Assembly (NCBI GenBank): GCA_964654285.1
Contig: CAZZJC010000001.1
Coordinates: 1 to 64,000, forward strand
Length of the DNA: 64,000 nt
Origin: BJHQ01 sp964654285
GTDB lineage: Bacteria; Planctomycetota; UBA11346
Direction of reading: 5' to 3'
Each line of letters begins with the position of its first letter. Within the stretch, counting starts at the first letter, position 1. The notes under the pieces are model-generated. The model made no database searches and was not told the origin of the DNA. It saw nothing but the letters and a program-made list of their open reading frames with translations. Positions 1 through 8,317 of this stretch are shown here, piece after piece. A program made the translations under genes and the position numbers.

Positions 1-1152
1 CGGAAGTCGCCGATCGGGCGATTCAAGGCGCGTGCTAAGTGAACAACATTGGGTCGTCGGCCAGGGGCTGCGTGGTCCCTGCACCCCGATCGTCGTGGCC
101 ACCGGGAACTGCGCCTCGCCATCGAGGAAGGCCTGGTAGACCTCGGGTTGATAGAAGGCCTCCAGCACCGCCAGGCTCTTGGCCTGCTTGTCTGGCGCGA
201 CGTGGGCGCTGATGGCCCAGCCATTCTGGGGTCGCACGTTGCCGACATACACCGGCGGCCGGCCGACCATCGATGGTATCGGCCAATAGGCGATATCCTG
301 ATCGACCTGATTGACCGCCAGTTCGCCGGCCAGCCAGCATCCCATGATCCAGGTCGCCGCGGTGCCGGCGTAGAACTGCCGACCTTCTTCGGCGTACCCA
401 TCGCTGAGCGCGCCCTTCACCGCGAACTCGTCGATCAGGGCCACCAGATGGGCCAGGATGGTGCGCATCGTCGGATCCGTGGCGAACCGCACCTCGCCGG
501 CGTTGCGGCGTTTGGTCCATGACGGGCGATCTGATCCCGGACGATCATACAGGTCGCTGTCGATTATCAGCATCAGGGGTACGCCCGCCGACCATTCCCG
601 CCCCCCGAAGGCCAGCGGCTGGATGCCCTTGGCCTTGAGCGCCCGCAATCCGGCCACGAAGGCCTCCCAGGTGGCCGGTGGTTCAGTGATGCCCACCTGG
701 GCCCACTGGCGGCGATTGACGGCGACGCCCAGCAGCTGCAGGCCGCTTTGCGTGGTATAGCGATGGCCGGCGTACGGCACGGGCGCTTCAATGCCCAGGC
801 GTTGATAGAAGGTGTCGGGCAGCGGCAGCAGGTGACCGCCATCGGCCAGGGAACGCACCAGGTTCCAGGTCATCAGCACCTCAGGCAGATCCCGGGCGGC
901 GATGCGGGTCTTGTAGTATGAGGCGGCATCATTGTCACCCAGATCCAGCAACTCCATCCGCCAGCCGGGGTTGGCCTTGGTGAAGGAAGCGGACCAGAGG
1001 TCCCAGTGCTGACGGAATCCGGCCCGGCCGCCGATGTTGCGCACCACGCGGATGGTCTGTCCGTCGCTGGCGGGATCGGATCTCGGCAGCAGCAGGGCGA
1101 TGGCGCCGCCAACCACCAGGACGATCAGGATGATGAGCAGGCTCTTGGGCAT
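1..1152 (-). CDS. Sugar ABC transporter substrate-binding protein (C-terminus cut by window edge)
   Basis: The frame stays open from an ATG at 1152 to the left edge, giving 384 residues without a stop, so the C-terminus lies outside the window. The N-terminus is a short basic start (MPKS) followed by about 20 hydrophobic residues, a signal peptide or membrane anchor; no lipobox cysteine is seen. The rest resembles family 1 extracellular solute-binding proteins: an early SFTKANPGW-type segment, a central PATWEAFVAGLRALKAKGIQP segment typical of the family, and a WPIPS/NGWAIS region late on. AGGGGA stands about 8 nt before the start. It is the last gene seen of a six-gene unit that also encodes glycosidases, so it probably captures the released sugar in the periplasm. 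No permease or ATPase gene is visible; these may lie to the left. The substrate is unknown. Confidence 0.8.
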   Translation of the reverse strand, partial: MPKSLLIILIVLVVGGAIALLLPRSDPASDGQTIRVVRNIGGRAGFRQHWDLWSASFTKANPGWRMELLDLGDNDAASYYKTRIAARDLPEVLMTWNLVRSLADGGHLLPLPDTFYQRLGIEAPVPYAGHRYTTQSGLQLLGVAVNRRQWAQVGITEPPATWEAFVAGLRALKAKGIQPLAFGGREWSAGVPLMLIIDSDLYDRPGSDRPSWTKRRNAGEVRFATDPTMRTILAHLVALIDEFAVKGALSDGYAEEGRQFYAGTAATWIMGCWLAGELAVNQVDQDIAYWPIPSMVGRPPVYVGNVRPQNGWAISAHVAPDKQAKSLAVLEAFYQPEVYQAFLDGEAQFPVATTIGVQGPRSPWPTTQCCSLSTRLESPDRRLP

Positions 1153-1237
1153 GGACGATTCCCCTTTGGCGGGTGATGAGGGTGGGCGTCATCGCCGCGG
1201 ACGGCGGCCAGGATGACGTCTTCGCCGGGATGCGGAT

Positions 1238-3529
1238 TCATTCGATCCAGATGATCTCCGATGCGTTGGCGCCCATCCGCACCACGATGCCATCATCCAT
1301 CAACGTGCCGCCGGCGCGCTTGCTGTTCTGGGCAGGATCATCCTGGAAGGTGAGGGTGTAGGTCTTGGCGCGGTCGAGGCCCTTGAGTTTGATGGTCTGG
1401 CTGGCCGGTCCGCCGTTTTGCCATAACAGGACAGAACCTTTGCCGATAGCCGGGTTATCATACTGGATACCCAGCCAGGGTTTGGCCGGGGCGATGTGAT
1501 AGATATCGGCTCCGCGTAGTATGGCGCGTTGCCGGGTCTTGTAGAGTTTGCAGACCTCGCGGAAACGGGCGATGAACTCCGGGGTCCAGTATTCGGGAAA
1601 GCCAGTCAGGATGGCGCCCAGCAGCAGGCAGCGAAAATCAGCGACTTCACCCGGGGTTGGTTTGTACAGGCCCTCTACTTCGCCAAAGCCAATGTGGCTG
1701 CTCATCTGCGCTGGCGCAAGCAGGTAGGACCAGTCAGAGACGTGCTGGAAAAAGACGTGCAGTCCGGGTGTGTCGCTGTGCGAGATGCCGCTCATGCGGC
1801 GAAAGATGTCCATGCTGCGATGATTGCCGCCGTTACTGCAATTCTGGTAATCCCAGCGGCCCTTGCTGAGGGCGGTTGTTTCATCCAGGAAACGGTACAG
1901 CCTGCGGGCGCTGTGATAGTCGCCCGGCGGATAGACCTGGCCGCCATAGGCGCTGTCGCTGCGACCGTGCGCCCCGACTTCTTCCCAGAGTTTGCGGGTT
2001 AGGCCGTTGGCCACACTGCCGCCGACATAGAGCCGCAGTTCCATGCCATGGGCACGGCAGACCTCGGCCAGTTCAGCCCGCTTGGCGTGGCCAGTTTTCA
2101 GGTGCCACAGGTCGGTCTTGAGCATTTCTGCGCCCATGGCGTTCAATTTTCCTGATTTGACCAGGGCTATGAGTCCATCGGGGTTACCGTCTAACGTGGG
2201 TCCGGTGCAGATTTCGATCAGAGGGCGGCGCGGATCATCGCGCAGGCAGGCGGGGATCTCATATTTCCAGAACCAGCGCCGGAACCGGTTGGCGCCGTCG
2301 TCCTCGTCGCCGACGTAGGCCAGGTGATGCATGCCGGGACCGACCAGTTCCTGGCCTGGATCCAAGACGATCAACTGGGTACCAGGGACTGATCGCTGGA
2401 TCGACTTGCTCAGGTGCGTCACTGGCCCTGGCGGAACCAGACGGCCACTGGAGACCGCAAAACGGTGCCGCGCTGTCCGGGCATGCTGGGCATCCAGACC
2501 AGTCAGGCCGATGCCGAAGTCGAAATCATAGGCCAGGTACAAGCCGTGTGCGGCTCCCGCCTGAAGGATCTCATAGGGCATGGCCAGAGTTTCGGATCCA
2601 TCCCCATAGTACCCAACCAGATTGGGTTGACCCAAGCGCACGGGACGCAGGGCCTGGTCAGCCGCCAGATCCAGGTCGGCTGCGGCCAGCACATCGGTGG
2701 GAACGACAAGCCGTTTCGTGCCCCGGTTGATCAAGGTCGGCAGATGCTCGACCGGACCAGTGCCAGGCCGGGCCCGCCACCGCGAGAGCAGCTCCAGGGC
2801 GGGTTCTGCGCAGGTGAAACGCATGGTCAGAGTGCCAGCAGCCTCGTCGCGCACGGTATCACGGTACGTCCAATGCAGGGGGACATCGCGGTCCTCGATG
2901 ACGACCTCGGGCAGCAGCGGCATGGGCCGCACCTGCCGTATCCATTCCCACTGCTGCTTGCGATTTTTGAGACTGACCAAGCAGGGCCTGCCCTCATGCA
3001 CTGCAACGGTGGCCAGGGTGTCATCGCTCGACAGATCCCAGCGAGGTGCCGAGGCGGGAAAAGGCGAAGGTATCTCCACGGGGGGGATCTTGGCAGGCGA
3101 CGGAGCGGTCACGAATGTGAGGCAGTCGAAGTTGAAACCGCCCGCAACCGTCACCGTGGCATCAGCGGGAATGTCGATCCAAATCGTGCGTTCCAGGTAC
3201 GTTCCAGAGATCTTCTGTCCACCCATCATGGGGACAACCCGGGCTGGGCGGTCATTCACGGTGATAAGGGCCTGGACCGGTGCATTCCAGGCATAACGCA
3301 GGCGTAGACAATTGGCCGCCGGTGCATGGTCGAAACGTACCGACCCCATCCAGCCCACCGTCTTCGCCCCGGAGGCCGCCGGATCATCAAAGGAGCGAGA
3401 CCCAATGAGGACAGCGGACTCGGCCTCCTTCACGATCCCGTCGGTTTCGGCGGCGGAAATCCCAAAGGCGCTCATTATCAAGATGGACGCCAATGGGGAA
3501 AGGAAATGCCTGGGTTGGCGAATGAACAT
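1238..3529 (-). CDS. Secreted GH36-like (alpha-galactosidase clan) protein
   Basis: 763 residues with a signal peptide ending near AAE (about residue 28). The first 130 residues after it look like a beta-sandwich carbohydrate-binding module, starting with an EAES motif. The central part resembles clan GH-D enzymes: a strand with MLKTDLWHL (Asp near residue 472, where GH36 has its KxD nucleophile), an NCSNGGNHR segment near 564 that recalls the GH36 CSSGGGR motif, and HSDT near 585, where GH36 proteins carry the SD(N/D) acid/base. The C-terminus is a small beta-domain. Known for the family: hydrolysis of alpha-galactosides. Inference: a divergent retaining glycosidase acting outside the cytoplasm. 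The start has GGAA about 9 nt upstream. It lies 69 nt after the propeller gene and 85 nt before the binding-protein gene. Exact specificity cannot be read from the sequence. Confidence 0.6.
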   Translation of the reverse strand: MFIRQPRHFLSPLASILIMSAFGISAAETDGIVKEAESAVLIGSRSFDDPAASGAKTVGWMGSVRFDHAPAANCLRLRYAWNAPVQALITVNDRPARVVPMMGGQKISGTYLERTIWIDIPADATVTVAGGFNFDCLTFVTAPSPAKIPPVEIPSPFPASAPRWDLSSDDTLATVAVHEGRPCLVSLKNRKQQWEWIRQVRPMPLLPEVVIEDRDVPLHWTYRDTVRDEAAGTLTMRFTCAEPALELLSRWRARPGTGPVEHLPTLINRGTKRLVVPTDVLAAADLDLAADQALRPVRLGQPNLVGYYGDGSETLAMPYEILQAGAAHGLYLAYDFDFGIGLTGLDAQHARTARHRFAVSSGRLVPPGPVTHLSKSIQRSVPGTQLIVLDPGQELVGPGMHHLAYVGDEDDGANRFRRWFWKYEIPACLRDDPRRPLIEICTGPTLDGNPDGLIALVKSGKLNAMGAEMLKTDLWHLKTGHAKRAELAEVCRAHGMELRLYVGGSVANGLTRKLWEEVGAHGRSDSAYGGQVYPPGDYHSARRLYRFLDETTALSKGRWDYQNCSNGGNHRSMDIFRRMSGISHSDTPGLHVFFQHVSDWSYLLAPAQMSSHIGFGEVEGLYKPTPGEVADFRCLLLGAILTGFPEYWTPEFIARFREVCKLYKTRQRAILRGADIYHIAPAKPWLGIQYDNPAIGKGSVLLWQNGGPASQTIKLKGLDRAKTYTLTFQDDPAQNSKRAGGTLMDDGIVVRMGANASEIIWIE

Positions 3530-3598
3530 GGTTGTGATTCCAGGATGCTGATGCGCGATGGTGGAATTCTTGGAGGTGTGGATCCCGATGATCCCCGA

Positions 3599-5350
3599 TC
3601 ACTTGTTCGCGATGCAATACATCCACTCGTCAGAGCGGATATAGACCCGTTCCCCAGCGATGCTGAAGGGGCAGGCATAGGAAAATGCCCGTTTCGAGAA
3701 CCCCTGCGCCTGCCACTTGTCGGTCCATTCCCTGCCGGCACGCAACGGGGTGCTCAGTAGATTGCTGGCGACGATTCTACCGTCGAGGGTATAGACCTCG
3801 CCGATGCCATATACTTGGCTGACACCCTCCTTGTTCTTGATGGTGCCTTCACGCAGTCCGTAAACATGCCCGTTGGCCACGAGCATGACATGCCGGGTCT
3901 CGGGACTGCTTCTTGTTCCTTGGCCACGAAGCATCTTCCAATCAGGGATCTCACCTTGATTCAATGGTTTTCCGGAAGCGGGATCAAGTTGGACATTGGA
4001 CCATAACAGCCGACCGTCATGGAAGACCATGGAAGGCCCACCTTGAGAAGCGCCGGACTCGGTCGCCCACCGCTTTTTGACCAGCAGATCGTCAGCCACG
4101 ATGGAAAGATCCAGGCCAAAACGCGGACCATTCCTGTCGTTCGAGCAGTCGGAGAAGATGGTGCCTGCGGGATCGACACCCCAAGTCGCGAGCGTGGGGC
4201 CGATTTTGGCATCGTATAGTTTGCCGTCCGGCAGGCGAAGCACATTGCCAAAACAGGTCAGCAATAGCGGCTTGTCGCCGACCATGAGCACCACGGGTGA
4301 GGCGCCGCCCCTGCTGTTCCACGGCACCGGTTTGTAGTGGGGGTTGTTGGCGTTCGGCACCGGCATGTCGACCGCCCAGCGCAGGGCCCCGGTCTTCCTG
4401 TCCCACGCTTGCGCCTGGTGGATGAAACCGTTCTTGCCGGGATACGAGCCTGCAAATGTGGTGAGCAGGAGGTCGCCATGCAATCGAGGCGATTCCATCG
4501 TGTAGCAGGAGCGCATCAGTCGGTAACGCGACGACTTGCACCAGACCAGCTTGCCGCTGCCGATCTCGTAGCATGCGACGGTTCCATGCACGGTCATCAC
4601 GTAAATCCGTTCGCCGTCGCTGACCGGTGTCGGGAAGCAGGTGCCAATGCGAGCAAAACCCTGGTCGTCCCAGGTGTTCAGGCGAACGATGTTGAACTTG
4701 CCGAGTACGGCGTCGGCCTCCGCGATGCGCTTGGCGGCGGGGTCGCCTATGCGCATGTAACGGAGCTGGCCGTAGTTCATCCGCACCTTTTCGATGGTCA
4801 CCCCCAACGGTGCGAGTTCCTCGTTGGCCTTGACCATCTCAGGCGAACCGGCCTCGGCGCCGCCGCGCTCCGCGATTGCGCCTGTGATCTGGTATGCCTT
4901 GCGATAAACCCCATGGGAGAAGGCAATCCCTTCGGTACCGCGCTGGCGTTCCTCCGCAGTCGCTTCGGGGTAGGCCAGGAACGGGTCCACCACTTGCCGC
5001 CAAACCAGCGCTCCGGTGTCGGCATCCAGGCAGAGGAGTTCAGGCCAGTCGCAACCGGGCGTGTCCGGCACCCAGGAAGGCTCACTCATGACCAGAACCC
5101 GATTGCCTACCGGTACGGGGCAACCCAAACCCCAGTTGGGCAGGGACACCTTCCAAAGAATGTTCTTGCCGGTGGCCTCGTCCCAGACCGTCGGTGGCTT
5201 GGCGTCCGGGATCACACCGGTCCCATCGCCGCGAAAACCGATGCCGGTTTCCGGCACTTGCGCTGGCGGGTGATAGGGAGCCAACGTGGCTGCCGGCTCG
5301 CCGCCGAACACAGCTCCGCACAGAAGGACAAGTATGAGGGATCGCATCAT
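3599..5350 (-). CDS. Secreted PQQ-like beta-propeller protein (paralog 1 of 5)
   Basis: 583 residues. I place the start at 5350 (MMRSL; the next ATG, 5347, is equally possible) because GGAGGAG lies directly upstream, rather than at the in-frame ATG at 5389. A signal peptide (LILVLLCGAVFGG) is followed by a propeller with repeated blade motifs of the type LCLDADTGALVW and YEIGSGKLVW. An AKPPTVWDE segment precedes blade 1 and a helical, charged insert of about 100 residues separates blades 1 and 2. After it comes PVSDGERIYV, and the protein ends ERVYIRSDEWMYCIANK. These features recur in the four other propellers of the window. Quinoprotein-type folds include BamB and PQQ dehydrogenases; no dehydrogenase active site was recognised, so binding of PQQ is not implied. 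It sits between two glycosidase-like genes in one unit, with gaps of 73 and 69 nt, suggesting a role in polysaccharide use. Confidence 0.75.
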   Translation of the reverse strand: MMRSLILVLLCGAVFGGEPAATLAPYHPPAQVPETGIGFRGDGTGVIPDAKPPTVWDEATGKNILWKVSLPNWGLGCPVPVGNRVLVMSEPSWVPDTPGCDWPELLCLDADTGALVWRQVVDPFLAYPEATAEERQRGTEGIAFSHGVYRKAYQITGAIAERGGAEAGSPEMVKANEELAPLGVTIEKVRMNYGQLRYMRIGDPAAKRIAEADAVLGKFNIVRLNTWDDQGFARIGTCFPTPVSDGERIYVMTVHGTVACYEIGSGKLVWCKSSRYRLMRSCYTMESPRLHGDLLLTTFAGSYPGKNGFIHQAQAWDRKTGALRWAVDMPVPNANNPHYKPVPWNSRGGASPVVLMVGDKPLLLTCFGNVLRLPDGKLYDAKIGPTLATWGVDPAGTIFSDCSNDRNGPRFGLDLSIVADDLLVKKRWATESGASQGGPSMVFHDGRLLWSNVQLDPASGKPLNQGEIPDWKMLRGQGTRSSPETRHVMLVANGHVYGLREGTIKNKEGVSQVYGIGEVYTLDGRIVASNLLSTPLRAGREWTDKWQAQGFSKRAFSYACPFSIAGERVYIRSDEWMYCIANK

Positions 5351-5423
5351 TTCTCCTCCAAGCAGATTGTCGCGGAAGGATTGTTCCATGTTGTTCTTTT
5401 TACCCCTGTCATCCGTTGTGACA

Positions 5424-8243
5424 TCAGTATCCAGCCACGACGGTGACCGTGCCGGTCAGGCGCTTGATTTCGATCGTTTCCTTTTCCTTGTGGTACGCGG
5501 TCCAGGGCTTGCCGTTGATTGTCACGTTCTTGATCGGTGCGGTCTTGGGATGGCGAAGGCGCAGGATCACACTCGATGGTGCGTTACGCGCCGGCATCTC
5601 AAGCGTCGCAGTGATGGTGCCGTGATCTACGTCACTGACGATTTCATAACTGAGGGCGCCGAAATGGGTGGAGGCGTTCTTTATGCTGATTTTCTTTCCT
5701 TGTTCCAACCACGCCCGTGGGGTGGCGCGGGCCAGCCAGAGTTCATCGCGGTGTTCCATCGCCAGCATGTTGCGCACGTTGGACAGGAATACCGCCCGGC
5801 CATGCGCCTTGTCCTTTTCGGCCCAGGTGGTGTGTTCGTTGAAGGTCCAGGTCGCGAGGTGGAGGTCAGTGGCGGCATGATTGAACAGCGAGCGCAGGAA
5901 GTTGGGGATGTCGTCGGCTTCCAGGTAGTATTCGCACAGGCGTTCCCAGCCGCTCTGGTAGCCCCAGCCGGCGTGGTGAAACCAGTCGCGTTCACGGTTA
6001 TAGTCGGCCTTGCGTTTGTAGAGCCAGGGATTTTCTGACAGGAAGCGGTCTTCCAGGACCTGGAAGTGCCCATCGATGCGCGGATCGGTGGGTGAGAGCA
6101 GACCGCTGCGGATCCAGCATTCGATGGCAGCAGAGGTGAGGACGATGTCGCTGCTGAAGATGCCACAATGCGCGAAGCGTTCGCCATCGGTGCAATGGCT
6201 GAGGGCACCCCGGTCCTGGAAGCCCTGGGGCAGGAAGGAACGACTGGTGCCGTCGCCGACGCGGATGACCGGCGAAAGGACCAGCGATTCGTCGATCACC
6301 GGCAAGAGATCCTTGCGATAGCGTTCCAGTTCCACGCGCAGGGTGGCGGCGAGGGCCGGGTCGATATCGGCCAGGGCCTGGGCCATGTGTGAGATCGACT
6401 GGTAGCTCCAGGCATCGCAGACGAAGTAGTAACGACTGCCACCGGTATCGCCGTCACCCATCGGCGCCTTGGGCTGGAGGCCCGGAGGCGACCGGCGTCC
6501 GGCCTGGATCTGCTCCAACTCGGCTGGGCTCAGTTTATCCGTCAGAGTGCTGTGCCGCCGGGTGATGAGCCAGTCGAGGGCCTTTTTCAGGCGCGGAGCC
6601 TGCTGCGTCAGCCAAGCCTTGTCGCGGGTGAGCAGGTGATGCTCGGCCATGACCCAGAGGATGAGCAGGGCGCCGGCGCGGTGGATGTCATGACCGCCAG
6701 CACCGGTTTTGAAATTGGGCAGACCATCGGGCTGCTGGGTGGCCAGGATCATCTCGACCCCATCACGGGCCTCGCGGTGCATGCCCAGGTGATCCATGCC
6801 CCACACCACGCGGTCGAACTCGATGACCAGGGGGACGAAAGGATGGTTGTTGAGGATCCACATGCCTTGCGGATCGTCATGACCGACGAAACGGCAGTCT
6901 TTGGTTGCGAAACCTGCCTCGACCACCTTCGGAAGATCGTCGCGGTTGATGCGATGCGCCCGGCGCAGCAGATGCCAGGCCCCGACTCGCCAGAGTTCGT
7001 TCAGGCCGGCTTCCGGCACCTGGATGCGGGTGGCAGGCAGGATCTCGCGTTCTTCCGGCAGATTGCCGACGGCTGTGCACGCGCAGTCCTTGATCAGACA
7101 GGGGGGACGCACAAAGGGCGCCGGGAACTGCGGTAGGCGGCCGTGCATGGCGCGCACCGCACCTTCCCAGGATTGTTCAGCATGTTCCCGCACGCGCTGG
7201 CGGATCGTGCTGCCTTTTTTTGCCGCCAACTGTTGAACATAGGTCGCAGCGGGGACGGCATCCTTGGCCAGACAGACGTAGAAGCCGTATTCCGGGGCCA
7301 CGATGGGGCTGCCATCCAGTCCATCCGGAAAACCGCGCCGCGCGCGCTCTAGGGCAGCCGGGGCATTCCAGGGATTGAAAAATCCCGGTTTGAGGGCCAT
7401 GCGCAGGGACACCGGCAGGGGATCCAGTTCGGTGGGCACAAAGGAGAAACTGCCCGAGCTGGTGCGCACGGTCAGGATGGAACGCTGCGTACCGGTCAGG
7501 TGGTTTTCACGATAGCGCACGGTGGCCACGATCCCCCGCCGCTGATCGCTGGCCGGGGCCGAGGTCCAGGTGGTCGGGCCGGTCATGGTGGTGGTGCTAC
7601 CTGGCAAGGGCACGACCTTTACCACGCTTGCGTTCTGAGTGGCTTCGATCCGGCCGTCATAGGCGAGTTTGTCCTTGCCGGCTTCGTACCCCCACTCGAT
7701 CACCAGATCTGCGGTGCGTTCCTGGTTGCCCGGTGCCGGGGCAAGCGCCAAGGGCAGGACCGGCTTGGCCAGGCTCAACAGGATGCAATCGAGGTTGGCC
7801 CCGCCTTTGACGAGGGTCAGCGATACCGGGACGCCAGCAGGGATGGCCGCTTCGACCACGGTTTCCATCCAAGGTCCGCCCCAGGTGCCAGTTGGCAGGG
7901 TGAGGGAACCCACCCGTTTGTCGCCCGCATGCAGACTGAAATCCCCGCCGGGTCCGTTGTGACGAATGGCCAGCCAGGCCGCTCCCTCAGTGGTGGGGAA
8001 TCGCAGGCCGGCCCCGGCCCGGGTGATCCAGCCGACCGAGTGGCCGAAGGAGGACTTCGGGTCAGGGCTGATTTGTGCGCCCTCCAGCAGTTCGGCATTC
8101 TCGGCCTCAAGCAGTTTGCCCCCGACCGCTGGCGGACTCTCAGCGGCGATGGCCAGGGTCGTGACCAGGGAAAAGATGATGAGCAGACGGGTGGGCAAGA
8201 GGGGGCTGCTGGTTGAGTTGGCTAAAATAGGCGTGCGGTTCAT
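5424..8243 (-). CDS. Secreted glycosidase-like protein with CBM and six-hairpin (alpha/alpha) domain
   Basis: 939 residues from the ATG at 8243 (an upstream in-frame ATG at 8300 would add 19 residues before an unlikely signal sequence). A signal peptide (LLIIFSLVTTLAIAAE) is followed by a CBM35/malectin-like beta-sandwich beginning EAENAELLEG. From about residue 380 the protein becomes helical with repeated aromatic-rich turns (WRVGAWHLLRRAHR, MWILNNHPFVPLVIE, GGHDIHRAGALLILW, WSYQSISHMAQAL), the pattern of (alpha/alpha)6-barrel glycosidases. A C-terminal beta-domain resembles that found after such barrels. Candidate catalytic acids cannot be assigned with confidence. It is spaced 74 nt from the GH29 gene upstream and 73 nt from the propeller gene downstream. 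It is probably a polysaccharide-degrading enzyme; the GH family is not assigned. Confidence 0.55.
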   Translation of the reverse strand: MNRTPILANSTSSPLLPTRLLIIFSLVTTLAIAAESPPAVGGKLLEAENAELLEGAQISPDPKSSFGHSVGWITRAGAGLRFPTTEGAAWLAIRHNGPGGDFSLHAGDKRVGSLTLPTGTWGGPWMETVVEAAIPAGVPVSLTLVKGGANLDCILLSLAKPVLPLALAPAPGNQERTADLVIEWGYEAGKDKLAYDGRIEATQNASVVKVVPLPGSTTTMTGPTTWTSAPASDQRRGIVATVRYRENHLTGTQRSILTVRTSSGSFSFVPTELDPLPVSLRMALKPGFFNPWNAPAALERARRGFPDGLDGSPIVAPEYGFYVCLAKDAVPAATYVQQLAAKKGSTIRQRVREHAEQSWEGAVRAMHGRLPQFPAPFVRPPCLIKDCACTAVGNLPEEREILPATRIQVPEAGLNELWRVGAWHLLRRAHRINRDDLPKVVEAGFATKDCRFVGHDDPQGMWILNNHPFVPLVIEFDRVVWGMDHLGMHREARDGVEMILATQQPDGLPNFKTGAGGHDIHRAGALLILWVMAEHHLLTRDKAWLTQQAPRLKKALDWLITRRHSTLTDKLSPAELEQIQAGRRSPPGLQPKAPMGDGDTGGSRYYFVCDAWSYQSISHMAQALADIDPALAATLRVELERYRKDLLPVIDESLVLSPVIRVGDGTSRSFLPQGFQDRGALSHCTDGERFAHCGIFSSDIVLTSAAIECWIRSGLLSPTDPRIDGHFQVLEDRFLSENPWLYKRKADYNRERDWFHHAGWGYQSGWERLCEYYLEADDIPNFLRSLFNHAATDLHLATWTFNEHTTWAEKDKAHGRAVFLSNVRNMLAMEHRDELWLARATPRAWLEQGKKISIKNASTHFGALSYEIVSDVDHGTITATLEMPARNAPSSVILRLRHPKTAPIKNVTINGKPWTAYHKEKETIEIKRLTGTVTVVAGY

Positions 8244-8317
8244 GGCAATGCGGTTTCCCGGTGAATTGGGTCTGGTTTGGAGGCGGTACTGGAGGGCCAA
8301 CCATCATCCCGGGATCT